From NCBI GenBank assembly GCA_036936605.1, contig JAUPFV010000001.1:346033081-346097080 (forward strand): 64,000 bases of DNA, read 5' to 3'. This DNA is from Limnanthes douglasii subsp. nivea. Its lineage: Eukaryota; Streptophyta; Magnoliopsida; Brassicales; Limnanthaceae. A model generated the notes under the pieces. That model did no database searches. It was not told where the DNA came from and saw only the letters and a program-made list of their open reading frames with translations. Shown here one piece after another: positions 48,600 through 61,850 of this stretch (within the stretch, counting starts at the first letter, position 1; every line of letters begins with the position of its first letter). The translations under genes and the position numbers were made by a program.

Positions 48600-50430
48600 T
48601 TGTAGCTTATAAAAAGAGATTAGACTTAACAAGAAATAAGTTGAGGAGGAGGAACATTCGGAAGAAGAAGATTTTAATGTCAAAAAATGAAAAGTACTTT
48701 CATGTAGAGAAAGAACAAAAGAATGATGTTCCTGCGGAGAAAAAGGAGGATGATGTTCTTGAGACGCTTTTTGGTGTGCACGCTAATCTTAACGACGATG
48801 ATAGAGGTGTAAATTAGGCTATGCAACAAGACCGGGATGGAAATGATTCTACTAATGTTATGATAAAATAATAGATCAATTGATTGTTAAAAATTTACAA
48901 GTAGAAAATCTACACTGACTAAAAGGACTACAAATCGAAGGAGAAAATTATTAAAGAATGTTGCATATCAAATAAAAACTTCAAAATATGCAACAAAAGT
49001 TGGTCATGTAGAAAAACAGAAGTTGGTACCGAGAGAATGTGTTGCTACTTCAAAAAAGAAAAATTCAATATCTCATATTCTTATGAATCTACAGATACTT
49101 GAAAAATTATTAAATAAGAAGTCTTCAAACAAACTGGCTGATAGAAACTACCATTTCACCATTAGGAAAAAAAAGATTCAAAAGATTATTGTACCAAAAA
49201 AAGGTAAAAATATCCCATTCATTATCTTATAATGTTCTCTTATCTATCATGGTTTGCATCATTTATATGGTTTCGTATCTACCACAATTTACATGGTTTC
49301 GTATCATTTACATGGTTGCGCATCTATTATGGTTTACATAGTTTTGCATTATTTACATGGTTGCCCACCTTTTATTATTTATATTGGTTTCATATCATAT
49401 ACATGGTTCTATATCTATCATCATTCACATTGGTTTTGTATCATTTACATTGATGTGCATCTATCATCATTTTGATTATTTTGCATCATTTACAAAGGTT
49501 TCGCATATATCATCATTTTGATGGTTTCACATTATTTACAAGGTTTCGCATCTATCATCATTTTGATGGTTTCAAATCATTAATATGTATTTGTATCTAT
49601 CATTATCTTGATGGTTTCGTATCATTAACATGTTTCACATATATTTTGGAGATGATTAACATATGTCTAGACAAAGTATAAACTTATCAACAGTGGATCG
49701 AATAGACAAATATGCAATTGATTGTAATAGTTTTAAACTTCATATAAAGGAACTAATTAAGAAAATCATTGAAAAAACCAGGCCATTTCAGAATTGTAAA
49801 AACAAATAAATGAAGGTGAAGAAAAAATAGAGCATATAAAGAGATGGAGTTATAAAAGACACTTCAAGTTCCTATGTTGAAGCTAAACACAAATGATGAA
49901 CTCAAAAAATCTTTAAAACATATGAAAGGAAAAAAACAAGTACATGATAAACGAGAAGAATCACCAAATAAAAAACATATATTATGAACCGTATTACTGA
50001 TATTAATACAAGTAAAGAGGTGACTAAAAGCTAAAAAGATCAACAAATCATTGTACAACAACCTTATTTTAATAAAATTGAGTCCCTAACCCATGAGGAA
50101 CCTAATAATGTTGTTTTGGAAGAATAAGATGTTCATCCTAATGCTTTTGTGAAAAACCAGGACCTATCTCCAGCCCACGAGAACCCTAATGTTGATGTGG
50201 AAAATCAAGACATTCCATTTATGTTTTATGGAAGAACAAGATCATAATATTACTGTTATTGTAGAAGAACATGATCCTAATGTTATTTTGGAAAACCAAG
50301 ACACTCCACCTAATATTATGGTGGAAAATAAAGAGGTTTCTCCGACTATAAATGTGGTCCATGATCATCGTACTATAGATGTTAATGTTATTAGGGAAAA
50401 CAATGAGGTTTCTCCTCCAATATAAGTAAG
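48600..50430 (+). pseudogene. Remnants of an acidic, repetitive protein gene (transposon-associated?)
   Basis: The plus-strand pieces include EEEEHSEEEDFNV and EKEQKNDVPAEKKEDDV (48640-48770), a basic piece 49023-49232, and an Asn/Glu-rich stretch with repeated NPNVDVENQD, ENQDTPPNIMVENKEV and ENNEVSPPI motifs (50100-50425). Stops separate them. The segment 50300-50430 is present at 1-130, and the DCGV-bearing ORF follows in both places, so this is probably the 5' part of the same former gene. Unknown protein; an Ulp1-type MULE accessory gene is one possibility. Confidence 0.35.
49235..49640. repeat. Minisatellite between pieces of the acidic ORF
   Basis: The first half alternates CATGGTTTCGTATC and ATCATTTACATGG. 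The second half has three looser units of about 45 bp with TTTCGCATATATCATCATTT and TGATGGTTTC. Its position between coding-like pieces resembles the intronic array at 23880-24250. Confidence 0.7.
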
Positions 50431-50799
50431 CTCAAATGTTATTGATGTTATTGTTGGTGTGGAGAAAGAGATAATCTGTATTATTTAATATCAACAAAAC
50501 TCTTCTAAAACAACTATGTATTTGGACATGTATTTATTTGTGTATTATCTTGTTTTTTTCTTAAATGTTGTGATATTATTATATAATGTCTGATATATTA
50601 TGTTATAGTCTCTTCTTAAGTACTCTCGCATGATATAGTCTGGAATAAATTTATAATGTTTGGTTTTGCATGGTCGTGTCGCGCATGATTCGACTTCTCA
50701 TGATTCATATAGAGTCATGTATTATATTGTCCCTTGTTTTTTTGCTTGGTTTCAAAAAATCATTATTTTTTAGTCTTGAACTACTAATATATTTTTTTT

Positions 50800-51152
50800 T
50801 AAAGGGTCTCGCCATTAAACACCAAGAACTAGAAGCTCCTACAATAAGTGGTTTGGATCCCGCTGTTAAGAAGAAGATTATACAGATAGAAATAAATTTA
50901 CAAAAGAAACAAGTAAGTGAATTATATTTACTCTCTTCTCTAATATTTTCCCTTATCTCTTATGGTTTTGTCCTAGATGATTGTGGTGTAATGGTTTGTG
51001 ACTGCAGGAAATATTATATTCAACTGAGGAAACTTGGAAAAGATAAATCTCATGATATTGCATCCACAAAGAAAGTAGAGATGTTCTATATATTTCTTAA
51101 TGACAAAAACACTAATAAAGTTTGGGACAGTTTCCGATGTAAAAACATATAG
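50800..51152 (+). pseudogene. Conserved ORF remnant with DCGV motif (right copy)
   Basis: Same as 510-892, here open from 50670 for 160 residues through SGLDPAVKKKIIQIE, DDCGVMVC and the KDKSHDIASTKK end. It lies 370 bp after the acidic stretch 50189-50425, the order expected if both are parts of one gene. Confidence 0.35.
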
Positions 51153-51538
51153 AGATGTGTGTTTTTTTTGTAATATTTGTTAACCACCAATATATTTGGT
51201 TAAAGCATTGAATTATTTTATACCGGTCTCACATATATCACCATCTATACGTACGTAGTCCATAATCTATCATCTATATAAATGCATATGTACCTAGATT
51301 TTATGTTTAGTTCCCGCATGTATCACCACCTCAATGCATATGTTGCATCTATCATAAATATGGTTTTGTGTCTTTAAGTATCTATCATGCAGTTGGGTTG
51401 TCTTGTCCCAAAACTTTGGTTTCTTTTAGTTATGGTAAAAAACATACATTTTTTGTAATTAATATAATTTATCATCTTCCCAACTATTTTATCACATCAA
51501 AATTTAAACTAGTCAGTAACATTTGATTGATTATTTAA

Positions 51539-53110
51539 TTATTTGATTTGACAAAAGTTGATATATTCATGATTAATGTACAATAACCCTGCACCTACAC
51601 TTTGCACAAAATTCACATAAGATGACCTTACGCCCACGCCTTTTACAAAATTCTCCATCCGGTGAGTTATTTCCTCTGGTATCTCCTTCTTTTTCTCCGG
51701 TATGCCACTGATCCTGACACCCTGATATGGCAGGCCATCTTCTCTCGCATCCTCTAACACAATCACATCGGTATTTTACCTTTTTCCTTCCCCACATCAG
51801 GGACTGATGCATCGTCAACCTTATTCTCTATCAAATTGCCATCAATTTTATCATCTTTATCAACTAGAACCAATTTCCGTTGTGATATCATAACAAAATT
51901 CACAACAAATTGATTCCTTTTCAAAGGAGAACATTCTTCCTTCTCAGTTTCCTCGTTTTCACGTGGGCGCCGACCACGCTCCTTCACTCATTCTTCTCCT
52001 AATTGCGTGGTATTGTCTTCTTGTTGGCTACCATCCCTAACATCTTGAATGGTCAGTATATTCTCCTCCCTCTTAGTGTTCTCTCATGGGGGTGATGCAT
52101 CCTCAACCTCCGTAGCCTTACGACTCTTAGGCACCGCCAACCCAACCCCAGCATTGTTACAAGCACGGTACTTTCTATCCATTAGAGCTCGTAAGAGTTC
52201 GATTTTTGCTATTTTCCCACTACCAGCTTTCTTCACCTTTCCATCATTTGTAATATTTAGCTCTGGCACCCGCCACATTTCGGACTTCAAATAGTTGACT
52301 TGTATAAAAAAGCGAGAAGCCTTGTGAGCTCACGTTGTATTGGTCGTCGCCGATAACCTGATCAACAGATTTATAGTTTCCTCCGGTAAACCTTCCATGC
52401 ACCACTCCTAATATTTTCCCTCACATGCAAACATAAAAGACTTTTAGGTAACATCACCAACGGGTCATGTGCGTAAAAACCCATATAATATTTACATCTT
52501 ACACTTAACCCTCCACCGGCTCTCCATTTGAAGGTTCATTATGACACTTTCGTGCTTTCAATTCCCCAATACAAACATAAATGTGTGTTTCTGATTCTTA
52601 TCTGACGTAAGAAATTCTACCAATCTTCTAACCGCTGACAGTTGAGTCTAGAAGAAAGATGTTCGGGCTAAGTTTTCCACATCCACTATAACTAGTAGGT
52701 CTGCCTAATAGTCTGGAACAAAAAACTACACTCAACAACATCCTTCATCTATTGGCAGTTAGTTTCATAGGGTGTATGCTTAGGACGCTTAAAAAATTAT
52801 GTATCTAAGGAGAAAAGGTAATCGTAACCCACAATAAAAAAATGTAGTATCAAGACATGTTTCATTCTATTTTTCCTGATACAGCTGCTCTCCGACCACT
52901 AGCACCCTCACTATAACGTCGCTGAGAATACCGTGTCTAACCTGAATTTCACGGAGGTCGTCTTAGTTAAGTACCCATATTTTGGGGTTAATCACGAAAA
53001 ATACTCCTCCAATAAAATGAGCTTTTAAGCTCTGTTTTGTACCGTCACCGGAAACGACGCCCGCTTTCTCTTTCTTTTTACCACCCTTTTTTCGGCGCCA
53101 ACAGGATAAA
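51539..53110 (-). pseudogene. Broken coding remnant of unknown function (right copy)
   Basis: Counterpart of 1312-2836. The segments are 53110-52870 (here TTGGCGCCG in place of the start ATGGCGTCG, same A-run shift), 52400-52084 with a one-base shift near 52295, and 51987-51539. The shared shift shows that the gene was dead before the duplication. Confidence 0.4.
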
Positions 53111-53477
53111 TAGAGTGACTGAAATGATCCAACAATGGTTACCAAAGTAAGAAAATAGCTGGGATAACTCGCCTTGACCAGTGCTACTAGCAGGCGGTTT
53201 TCACAGCACACCCAACCCAATTCGGGTAAGCATATCTAAACTGGCCTAAAGGTAGCCCTAAAATAACAAAACTACCACTATAACCATGCAACATTTACCA
53301 AAAAGAATTTTTTATGAGCATATCTTCTTTCTACTGGTGGAATCTAAGACGTGCAATGGTGGTGGAAAGTTTGGCTATACACAAAGTAGTATCTCGTCTC
53401 TCTGGAGATCAAAATGCTAATTAGTTCAATGAGTTGCAAGATTGCAATAGAATGGATTTTCCCCAAAATTGATTATA

Positions 53478-53482
53478 CAACC
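53478..53482. repeat. Target-site duplication of element A, right copy
   Basis: CAACC directly before TGATCTTTCAAG, the same target bases as at 3212-3216. This is shared descent and not a second insertion. Confidence 0.9.
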
Positions 53483-54495
53483 TGATCTTTCAAGAAATAT
53501 TTTCGAGAGGTTTTACAACTAACATAATGTTTGGAAGACTAAAGTTTTAATATTAGTAGTTATGTATTATTTAAAGAGAGGCTCTGTATTCAAAATAGAA
53601 AGTTATAAGTAATATTTTTCTAATCATTAATCAATCATCCTTCCTTAAAAAGGGCGATGCTTTTATATAAGGGTGAGCAAAAACCGAAAAAAACCGAACC
53701 GACCGGCCAAACCAAACCAAAATGGATCGGTTTGGTCGGTTTTTTAAAATTAAATTTCGAGTTCGGTTTTAATTTTTAGAACCGAATTAATTTCGGTCGG
53801 CTTTCGGTTTACCCGATTTAAAAACCGAAATAAACCGGACCGACCGATATATAACATAATATATATAATTTTTCTATGATAGGTACTTCTGGCCCAGTGG
53901 TCATAGAGAATTTATATTTATATTTTTTACGTGTAGGGCTGCACAACTTAATAAAACTTTTATTACTATATGCATATTATTATTATATTATTATTATTAT
54001 TATAAATATTAAGAATTAATATTTGTATGTATTACGTTGCGTGTAATATTTTGTCTTATTTAAATTAAGAATTAATATTTTTTATATTAATTTAAAAAAA
54101 TAATATAATCATTTTTTATTATAAAAAAACTGAACCGATCTGGACTGAATCGACCGAATCGCACCAAAAAACCGAACCAAAACCAGAAAAAAACAAAAAA
54201 AATTCATTAAATCGGTTTAATAATTTACAAACCGAATTATTTTGGTTTGGTTTAAAATTTTATAAAAAAACCAACCGAAACGACTGAATCTCACCCTACT
54301 TTTATAGTACATTTATTAGGTCCCACATGCCTATACAAATTTCTAAATTGTGGTCCATTCCTTAAGTTTATTCTTTATTACAAAATAGTCCTTTTGTATT
54401 ACACAATTCTCAATTCTTCCTAAAAAGTATTCTTTATGCCAATTCATACACAAAATCTTTATAATATTTTAGTAGCATATGTCTTTCCCTTATCA
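53483..54495 (-). repeat. Element A LTR interrupted by a MITE (right copy)
   Basis: Without the MITE and its 8-bp repeat the LTR is 374 bp, matching the 373 bp of 3217-3589. Confidence 0.88.
53668..54298. mobile_element. hAT-type MITE, 631 bp
   Basis: Ends TAAGGGTGAG and CTCACCCTA form short inverted repeats. CTTTTATA (8 bp) flanks both sides (53660-53667 and 54299-54306), the hAT hallmark. The subterminal parts are rich in ACCGAACCGACC-type words on one side and their reverse complements on the other. There is no transposase. The empty site is CTTTTATA at 3395-3402 in the left copy. Confidence 0.88.
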
Positions 54496-54638
54496 GTAGT
54501 CCCACAGTCATTGTGAAAATATTTAAACGAGGACTGTTATCTCGATGATTTCTTTTAGTAGCATATTTCTTTCCCTTATCAGTAGTCCCACAGTCCTTGT
54601 GAAAATATTTGAACGAGGATAGTTATCTCGGTGATTTC
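54467..54638. repeat. 86-bp tandem duplication across the LTR edge
   Basis: 54467-54552 and 54553-54638 repeat TTTTAGTAGCATAT...TCTTTCCCTTATCAGTAG. The first LTR edge (TTATCA) is at 54495; the second copy carries a second edge. The left copy has a single unit near 3562-3647. Confidence 0.85.
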
Positions 54639-55239
54639 TAAGCCTCTTGGGCTACTCGCTACACCACTGTCGAATCTGTAAAAAATCCTTCACCGGATTT
54701 TCTACATCTAACTTCTTGGGTGAAGAATTTTCTAACAAAAGGGTTCTTCCTCGAATTTCGATCGGCCTTTATAGGTAAGGAACTTCGCTTCATTCAAATA
54801 TTACATCTTCGAATTGATACTATGAATTCGTCAATTTTTTTGGCAATCTTATTAGGTAAAAAATACCATCGGATTTTTTACATCTCGGTACCCATACCGA
54901 ACATTTCTCTTAAAACCTTGTTTTTAGTGACGTCACAATTTTCTGAAACCACCAATGAAACGCTCCTTCTTTTGTCAGGTATCGATTGGCATGCCCTTTG
55001 TGTGTCATTTATTATGACACAAATTATTCTAGGGGCGGTGAACTTCTTCCCTATGCACTTATTGCTTCTATATTAGACGTTTCCCCTAGGAAAACAAGCC
55101 TCCAAACCTCTAGGCTTTTCCATTTTCTAAAGCCCATTCTTCTTCTATAAATCTTTTATCTTCTTATCCATTTCATCCTAATACTTCTTAGAGAGATAAA
55201 GTTTCAGAAAAAAACTTTTTAGAGACAGAAAGGTAATTT

Positions 55240-57646
55240 ATGCCCAAGAACTTCCTAATCCTAGATTGGTTATCGATAAGCCAAAAATACGAGGAAAGAA
55301 ATCCCGTCGTTTTATACATCGATCCTAAGCCCCACCCCGCAATCGTTACATATTACGGTACTTGGCCTCCAACTGAAAGTTCTAGCGCAATCATCCCCTC
55401 CAATATCTCTTCTCACCCCCTAGTCACACTTGCCAGATCGTCGATAATGGTGATTATAAAGTGATGGGTAATGATAGACATTCAAAGGGTTTTTCTTCAA
55501 CGAGAAAGCGACACCATAAGTCCGAGAAAGAATGTAAGCACTCTAAGGAAAGTAAACGTTCTAAGGGTTCTTTATCGCAAAATCTTGCGATTTTATCTTC
55601 TACTTATCGTGAGACTCATTGACCTACACATGAGGTACCCCTCGAAAATTAACAAAAGCTTATGTAAATCTTATGACAAAATAATCCCTCGAACCCATTC
55701 ATGAGATTGATTCAAATTTGACGATGACAATATTGAGGCAGCTTTGGCCTTGATTTTTAAGAACGAGGAAAAGCCAGCAGTTGATGTTCAGGATAATGTT
55801 GTAATTTCCGAGAGGGAAATAGTACCAATTGTTGAAGAACAAAGGCTGGTTGTTGCCACTTCTCAACCTATCGAGGAGAAAAAATCAACTGCTAATGCTC
55901 TTCAGACTAACGAGGAGAAAGATGAGTGCTGTTATTCAAATTTACGAAAGAGGCTCTCCTTCAGAGAAAATAGTAAAGTCAAAAGAAGAAGTTCTTCTTC
56001 CCCCGCACATTGATTCCTTAGTTGGGAAGAATCTTCGGGAAGTTGAAAACAAACACCTTATAGCCCTGCATAAGGTTCAATACAGATACTATGATACAAC
56101 TGAGGAGGCGCAGCTAAGAGCCCGATCAGAAATTCCATATACTATCTCCATTCGTTTTCCACCTGCTGGGGAGACGCCTCATCTGTCAAGGACAATGAAT
56201 TGGTCTTATACACAGAGATAATGAACTGGGGCTTGCACTTGCCCTTAGATCCATTCATCGTCGAATAGTTTTTCATGTTTTATCTCTGCCCAACACAAAC
56301 TAGACCCAACATGTAGTTTACTCTAATGGCCTGCATTATGGCCTCGAAGATCTCGGGGACAGGATTTTCTTTGGAGCAACTGGTTGGCCTCTCAAGTTTA
56401 GCTAAAAATCTGTACTTCCCTTTCTACTCCTTAACCTTGAGTTGCAATCAGAAGGTTGTCAAGGATTTTCTCGAGGCTGACAAAAAATAGAAGCAGCGAT
56501 TTCTTTTTATCTCTGTCCTTTGGGAGATAAGACCTGAGGCAACAATCATACAAAAAATAGAGGTATGCTTTTAAGCTTTATTTCGTCAAATTTTTTTATG
56601 TCTATACTCTTTATACTTTTTCCTTAAAAATAAACAGCCATGACTGGTGTCTCTAAGCCATAAGCTGATTTTGTGCCCTAGGTAATCACGATCTTCACTG
56701 AGCTGAGTAGGTGGGCCAAAGTTGCATGGTCTAACAGATTTAATCCTTCTGATTGGTTATTCCTAGAAGAACTCATGGTTCCTCCTACTGAACAAAAAGG
56801 TTTAGACCGGTTGGAGGCTAAATATATACGGGTATATCTTCTTGAATGAACTAGAGCCAAAAGCCATTAGGACAAAGAATCTGATTCCTCCTTGCTACCA
56901 CAAGATGACTTGATCGCTCATGATCATGAAAATGACATTCAGAACATCGACTCTCCAACTATCATTTCTTTCAAATATGGATCTTCGTCTAGCTCATTTA
57001 AGATACCTATTGTGGATGTTTTTTCTTTTTGTCTTTGTAAGCTACTCCGGTTCTCGGTCATTATTGGAAAAAATATACAAAATTTAAATGATCGGAAAGA
57101 TTATTACAAGTTAAAAGCTCTATTAGAAAAATAAAACTCCGAAAATCTTCAACAAACATTCTTTACACTTGAAAAAGAAGCCCATGGTATTTATGAAAAA
57201 CTAGTTCTTGCCGAGGATTATGTTATGATTTCTCACAAGTGTTGTCAAGATGAAATGGAACTTTTTGCCAAGCTATATGTCACTAAGGACAAGCTCATCG
57301 CATCTTATATAAGGAGGGGCATGACAAGGCCTCGAAATATTTTACCGATTGTCTTAAGGATTATGAGCGAGTTGTAAAAGAAAAGCAAACCATCTTAGCT
57401 CAAGCCAAGAAAAATGAGGCAGAAGCTGTTGAAGCCTATGCTGCTAATTGTGTGGACAAGTTAAACGCAAGAGATGCGACTGTCAAATCTAGGTTGATTA
57501 TGAAAATTCATGAGCGATATCCTGACTTGAATTTAAGTAGTTTATGGGGGCTTGTTTCCGTCAAATATCAAGCTCCTGGGATATCTTTGGGTGATGATAA
57601 AAACGATTCCGGTTATGAAGATAATTCCTTCAAGTCTTCAGAATAA
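55240..57646 (+). pseudogene. Antisense ORF of element A (right copy)
   Basis: Starts ATG 55240 (MPKNFLILDWLSISQKY, open to 55464 here, whereas the left copy has an early stop), then 55744-56221 (PPHIDSLVGKNLREVE, PYTISIRFPPAGETPHL), the LPLDPFIVE-type core to about 56550, an intron-like gap to about 56637, WAKVAWSNRFNPSDWLF, and a coiled-coil C-terminus ending KSSE-stop at 57646. Different stops in the two copies mean that some decay followed the duplication. It faces against gag-pol, the layout of Tat-lineage antisense ORFs. Confidence 0.6.
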
Positions 57647-57774
57647 AATTTTAATTTTAGCTTTTTGGTCCTTATAACCCTTAAGGCAGTTTTACCCTTA
57701 TTTTATGAAATACATCGGATTGTTAACTGTTTGCTCAAAATTATTTCAAATAGTTTTCAGGTTAATAGTTTATA

Positions 57775-58022
57775 GACCAACTCTTGTTGGAGGATTTTTT
57801 AGATCCAAAATTAATAATCCGAGACCAACATTTTTGGAGAATCCTTTAGATCCAAAATAACTAGTTATAGACCAACTTTTGTTGGAAGACCCTTTAGGTC
57901 CAAAATTAATAGATGGAGACCAACTTCTGTTGGAAGAATTGTTTGGTCCAAAATAAATAGTTCGAGACCAACTTCTGGTTGAAGACCATTTAAGTCTAAA
58001 ATTAATAGTGAGAGACCAACTT
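57775..58022. repeat. Minisatellite in element A 3' region (right copy)
   Basis: Same units (GAGACCAAC, TTGTTGGA, TAGGTCCAAAATTAATAG) as 6783-7030, in the same number. Confidence 0.8.
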
Positions 58023-58139
58023 TTTATGGCAAAGGTTTATATATATAAGTCGGCAAATATGACACCTCATTAAAACCTTCCGACACTACCAAGATAGGAA
58101 AGAGTATGGACTGATGTATTATAAAACATATATTTCTTA

Positions 58140-59202
58140 CACTTAAACCAAATAAAATTTAAGATGTTTAATATTTCATAGGTGTTTGAGATTTCTTCCT
58201 TCTTTGTCCTTGATTCGATACGTTCCTGGCTTTACCCTTTCAATAACTTTATATGGACCTTCCCAGTTGGGTCCTATTTTTCTGAAGGACTTCTCTTTAA
58301 TTTGGAGAAATGATTTCCTTAATACTTGGTATCATATCTTGAATTCTTTGCGTTTAAATTTGGAAGCATATATACTTCTCATCAATGTCTCGTAATGTAA
58401 AGAATTATTTGCGCTTGACTTTTTTTCCTCAATCAACCCAACTCAACTGCCCTACTTTCATTGTTAGACTCCTTAAAATATGTGGCAACACGATAAGATG
58501 GGAAAACAGCTTCAAAATGTACTACCGAATCCATTCCACATACCAATGCAAAATAAGATTTTAACGTAGCTGTTCGAGGAGTGGTCTGATACGCCTAAAG
58601 TACTTTTTGTAAATAATCTGGCCATTTTCCTGCATTTCCCTCTAAATTTTTCTTCAACCCAACAAGGATTATTCGTTTAGTAACTTCAACTTGACCATTA
58701 GATTGTGTATGGAAAGGGGCCGCAAAGCATTGTCGTATTCCTCGGGAATCGCAAAAATCTTTCATATCTTTATTGTCGAATTGTGGCCCATTATCAGTAG
58801 TAATATTTAGTGGAACCCCAAAACGACAGCAAATATTTGAAATCGTAAACTTTATTACATCCTTGTCCTTTGTGCCAGCTAATGGTTCTGCTTCTACCCA
58901 CTTTGAGAAATAATCTACTGCTAAAATTATAGTCTGGCGTCCCCCGGATGCCATTGGTAAAGGTCCGACAAGGTCGATGCCCCATCAGTTGAATGACACT
59001 TCTTCATATATGCTTTCAAGAGGGACCCCAGTATATGAATTATGTTGGAAAACCTCCCAGAAGTATCACACATTTTTACCAACTCTTTTGCATCGGAAGT
59101 AACCGTGGTCCAGTAATATCCTGCCAAAAATACTCTTTGAATCAACGTTTTGTACCCACAATGTGAAGATATCTCTCCATCATGTAATTTTGATAATATC
59201 AT
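58140..59202 (-). pseudogene. Element A integrase (right copy)
   Basis: The N-terminal zinc region is 59202-59060 (LHDGEISSHCGY, GYYWTTVTSDAKELVKMC), but the second Cys of HHCC is replaced (CDTS). The core 58985-58595 has the first Asp in the GIDLVGPLP motif, TDNGPQF (second Asp) and SNGQVE (Glu), so all three catalytic residues exist, in two frames. The C-terminus at about 58300-58150 reads GPNWEGPYKVIERVKPGTYR. The uninterrupted B target AGTAT sits at 59062-59066, within this gene. Confidence 0.8.
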
Positions 59203-61300
59203 CTGTGATTCATATTTATCCGAGCATTGGAGTAAAGGTCTACTAAAATAGTTTTGTACAAAATTCCCCCAAGGACGATATAACCATGTGATTTAAAACG
59301 CATTTTGTAGACAACGATTTATCAATCCAAAATTCATTGTTTTTTTAAAAGTCAATAATGTCTACCCTCCAATCATTCTCCTTACTGATAGATATCTAAA
59401 AAGCTTCTTTCACAACTCCAACCACTTGCTCCTAATTTTTCGTAATTGAAGGATTTTCTTGTATAACAATCCATGGATAATCCTTCGAATAGGGAACAGT
59501 TGCCAGAGAATCTGCCACATCCCTTCTCTTCAGACGTGTTTGTAACTCACATTTCCGAAGACTAAAGATAAATCTTTTAGTGCCTTCAAGTATTTCTCTA
59601 GGTGATCATTTCTTGCCTCAGATTGACACAAAACATGGTTTACAAGTAATTGTGAATCACTTATCAACCTCACTATTTTAGCTCCACAAATTTGAGCAAG
59701 GCTCAACCCTGGAAGGGCCACTTCGTATTATGCCTCATTGTTTGTAGCTTTACCCAAACGGATTGCTTGGTTCATGACAATTCCTTTGGGAGAAATTAAC
59801 TGCACCCCTGCCCTGCTTTCTGTTATACTTGAACCCTCATTCAACCAGATTTTCCATTTTGGTTCAGGATTTTCATCATATATCTCCATATCCGATCGTT
59901 CATGGTGAAATTCTACTAGGAAATCTGCTAAAGCTTATGCTTTAATTGCAGTTATAGGCTCATACTTAATATCAAAATCTCATAGTTCCACTGATAACTT
60001 GGTCATTCATCCTAATATATCACGCCTTTGAAGCATATTTTTTAATGGGAAGGATGTTGGTACAATAAAAGAATGAGCTTGAAAATATGGTCTCATCTTC
60101 CGAGCAGCAATTACCAATGCAAGAGCTAATTTTTCTACTTTAAATATCTATCCTCAGCATCCAACAAACTCTTGCTACAATAATATACTGGTCTTTGGAG
60201 GTTTTCTTATTCTCGAATTAAGACATCACTTACTGCATATTCCAATACTGCAATGTAACATACAATTTTTCCCCGAGAATTGGTTTTATCAAAATTTTCT
60301 GGTGATTCCATGTATACTTTAATTCGATGGAAAGCTTCAAAGCATTAGTTCATCCACTTAAAGTTATTTGCTTGTCTTAAAACTTAGAAAATGGGGCATA
60401 TTTATCCGAAGAATGAGATATATTTTGAGGAGGTATCATGGCACTTAAGGCTTTTAAATGAGTCAGATTAGTTTCAATTCCTCATTCGCTGACTATATAC
60501 CCTAGAAATTTTCATGATCGGACCTCAAACGTACATTTATCTGGATCCAACTTTAGGTTGACCATCTTTATGTTAGCAAACGTTTCCTCTAAATTATCAA
60601 AAAAATCTTCATCTTTAAGACTTTTTATCAGCATATCATCGATATATACTTTAACATTTCGCCCAATCTGTGCTTCAAAAGTTTTATTCACTAAACGTTG
60701 ATAAGTTACCCCTGCATTTTTAACCCAAAAGCCATTACTTTATTGCAATGCAAAACCCTTCCAATAATAAACGAAGTGTTTTCTTCATCTTTTGGGTCCA
60801 TCTTAATATGGTTATAACCTGCATAAGCATCCATAAAATAAAGTAATCGATTTCATAAGGTAGAATCTACTAATTGATCTAGCCGAGGGATTGAGAAAGG
60901 ATCTTTTAGACATGCCTTATTTAAGTCTGTAAAATCTACACACATTTGCCACTTTCCATTCGTTTTTTACAAATATTGGATTTGGTGCCCACAAAGGATA
61001 CTGCGATTCTCGTATGTACCCCACTCTTGATAAGAAATCTACCTCAGCTATAATTAATTTAGATTTTTCTTGAGATAAAGGCCTTCTTTTTTGTATAATT
61101 GGACATACATTGCTTTTAATTTCCAGCTTGTGACAAATTATTTCAGCTGGTACCCCGGTTACATCATCCGACATGTCTAACTTGGTGTATAAGAATTCAA
61201 TTAACCTCTCTTTTAAACTGAGAGATAACTTCGTATCAATTTTTAACACTCTACCACTTGAATACATATGATCTTCGAAATTTTCATCAAGAATCAAAAG
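59203..61300 (-). pseudogene. Element A reverse transcriptase and RNase H (right copy)
   Basis: RT begins near 61297-60917 (QKRRPLSQEKSKLIIAEVDFL, YPLWAPNPIFVK), continues with LLYFMDAYAGYNHIKM (about 60850) and the active-site motif VYIDDM at 60649-60632. RNase H is recognised at 59721-59530 (ISDSQLLVNHV, NDHLEKYL). Stops and shifts are frequent (for example just after ANVCRF). The block from about 60590 upward, with the catalytic YIDD, is absent from both left-hand copies. Confidence 0.75.
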
Positions 61301-61375
61301 ACCGGGGTCTCCCTAGGATCGTTAAAAGAAGTCGGCTCCGAGGAAGTCCTTGCTAATTTCTATTATTTTTCCGAT

Positions 61376-61850
61376 TTATTCCCACAGATCTGCTTGGAAG
61401 ATAAAGCAATACGATAACATTTTTTTTCCATTTTTGGCTACTTTGAACTGTTTGATATTATTTCCCACAACATATTTTAAACACTCATGGAAAATGGAAA
61501 TCATTGCATGCATTTTGGATAACCAAGACCTTCCAAAAATAGCATCGTCAGATGTTTGTGTATCTACTACAATAAAAAATATAGTTACTTCCTTTCTAAA
61601 CGGCCCTCGACCCAACTCCACCATACTTTCAAACTCTCCAACGACTTCTACTCTGAACCTTATAAATCCTACAATAGTTCGTTCCAACCGTTGGATTATG
61701 GGAGGGTTAATAATCTTCTTATAAGTACTCATGAATAAAATATTGGCAAAGGTTCCCTATCAATCAAAACCCTCTGAACTTGATCACCAGCTATCCCAGC
61801 TGCAATGACTATTGCATCTTCATGTGGCCCTGCCACATCTCTCATATCAT
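61376..61850 (-). pseudogene. Element A protease (right copy)
   Basis: The stretch reads HEDAIVIAAGIAGDQVQRVL then IDREP where DTGSS would be expected, so the aspartic-protease motif is damaged. It is followed by a stop and by 61732-61376 with DDAIFGRSWLSKMHAMIS, the conserved post-active-site block of Tat-type polyproteins. Confidence 0.65.

Larger units (their letters stand above)
50300..53482. repeat. Right copy of the duplicated flank
   Basis: Matches 1-3216 up to the identical CAACC/TGATC junction (53478-53483). Small indels include a lost ATG of the unknown gene and a 35-bp difference near 52570-52605. Confidence 0.9.

Noticed and set aside
53483..54495. Independent second insertion of element A
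   Set aside because: The flanking DNA and target bases are the same as at 3212-3217, so it is a copy of one insertion.
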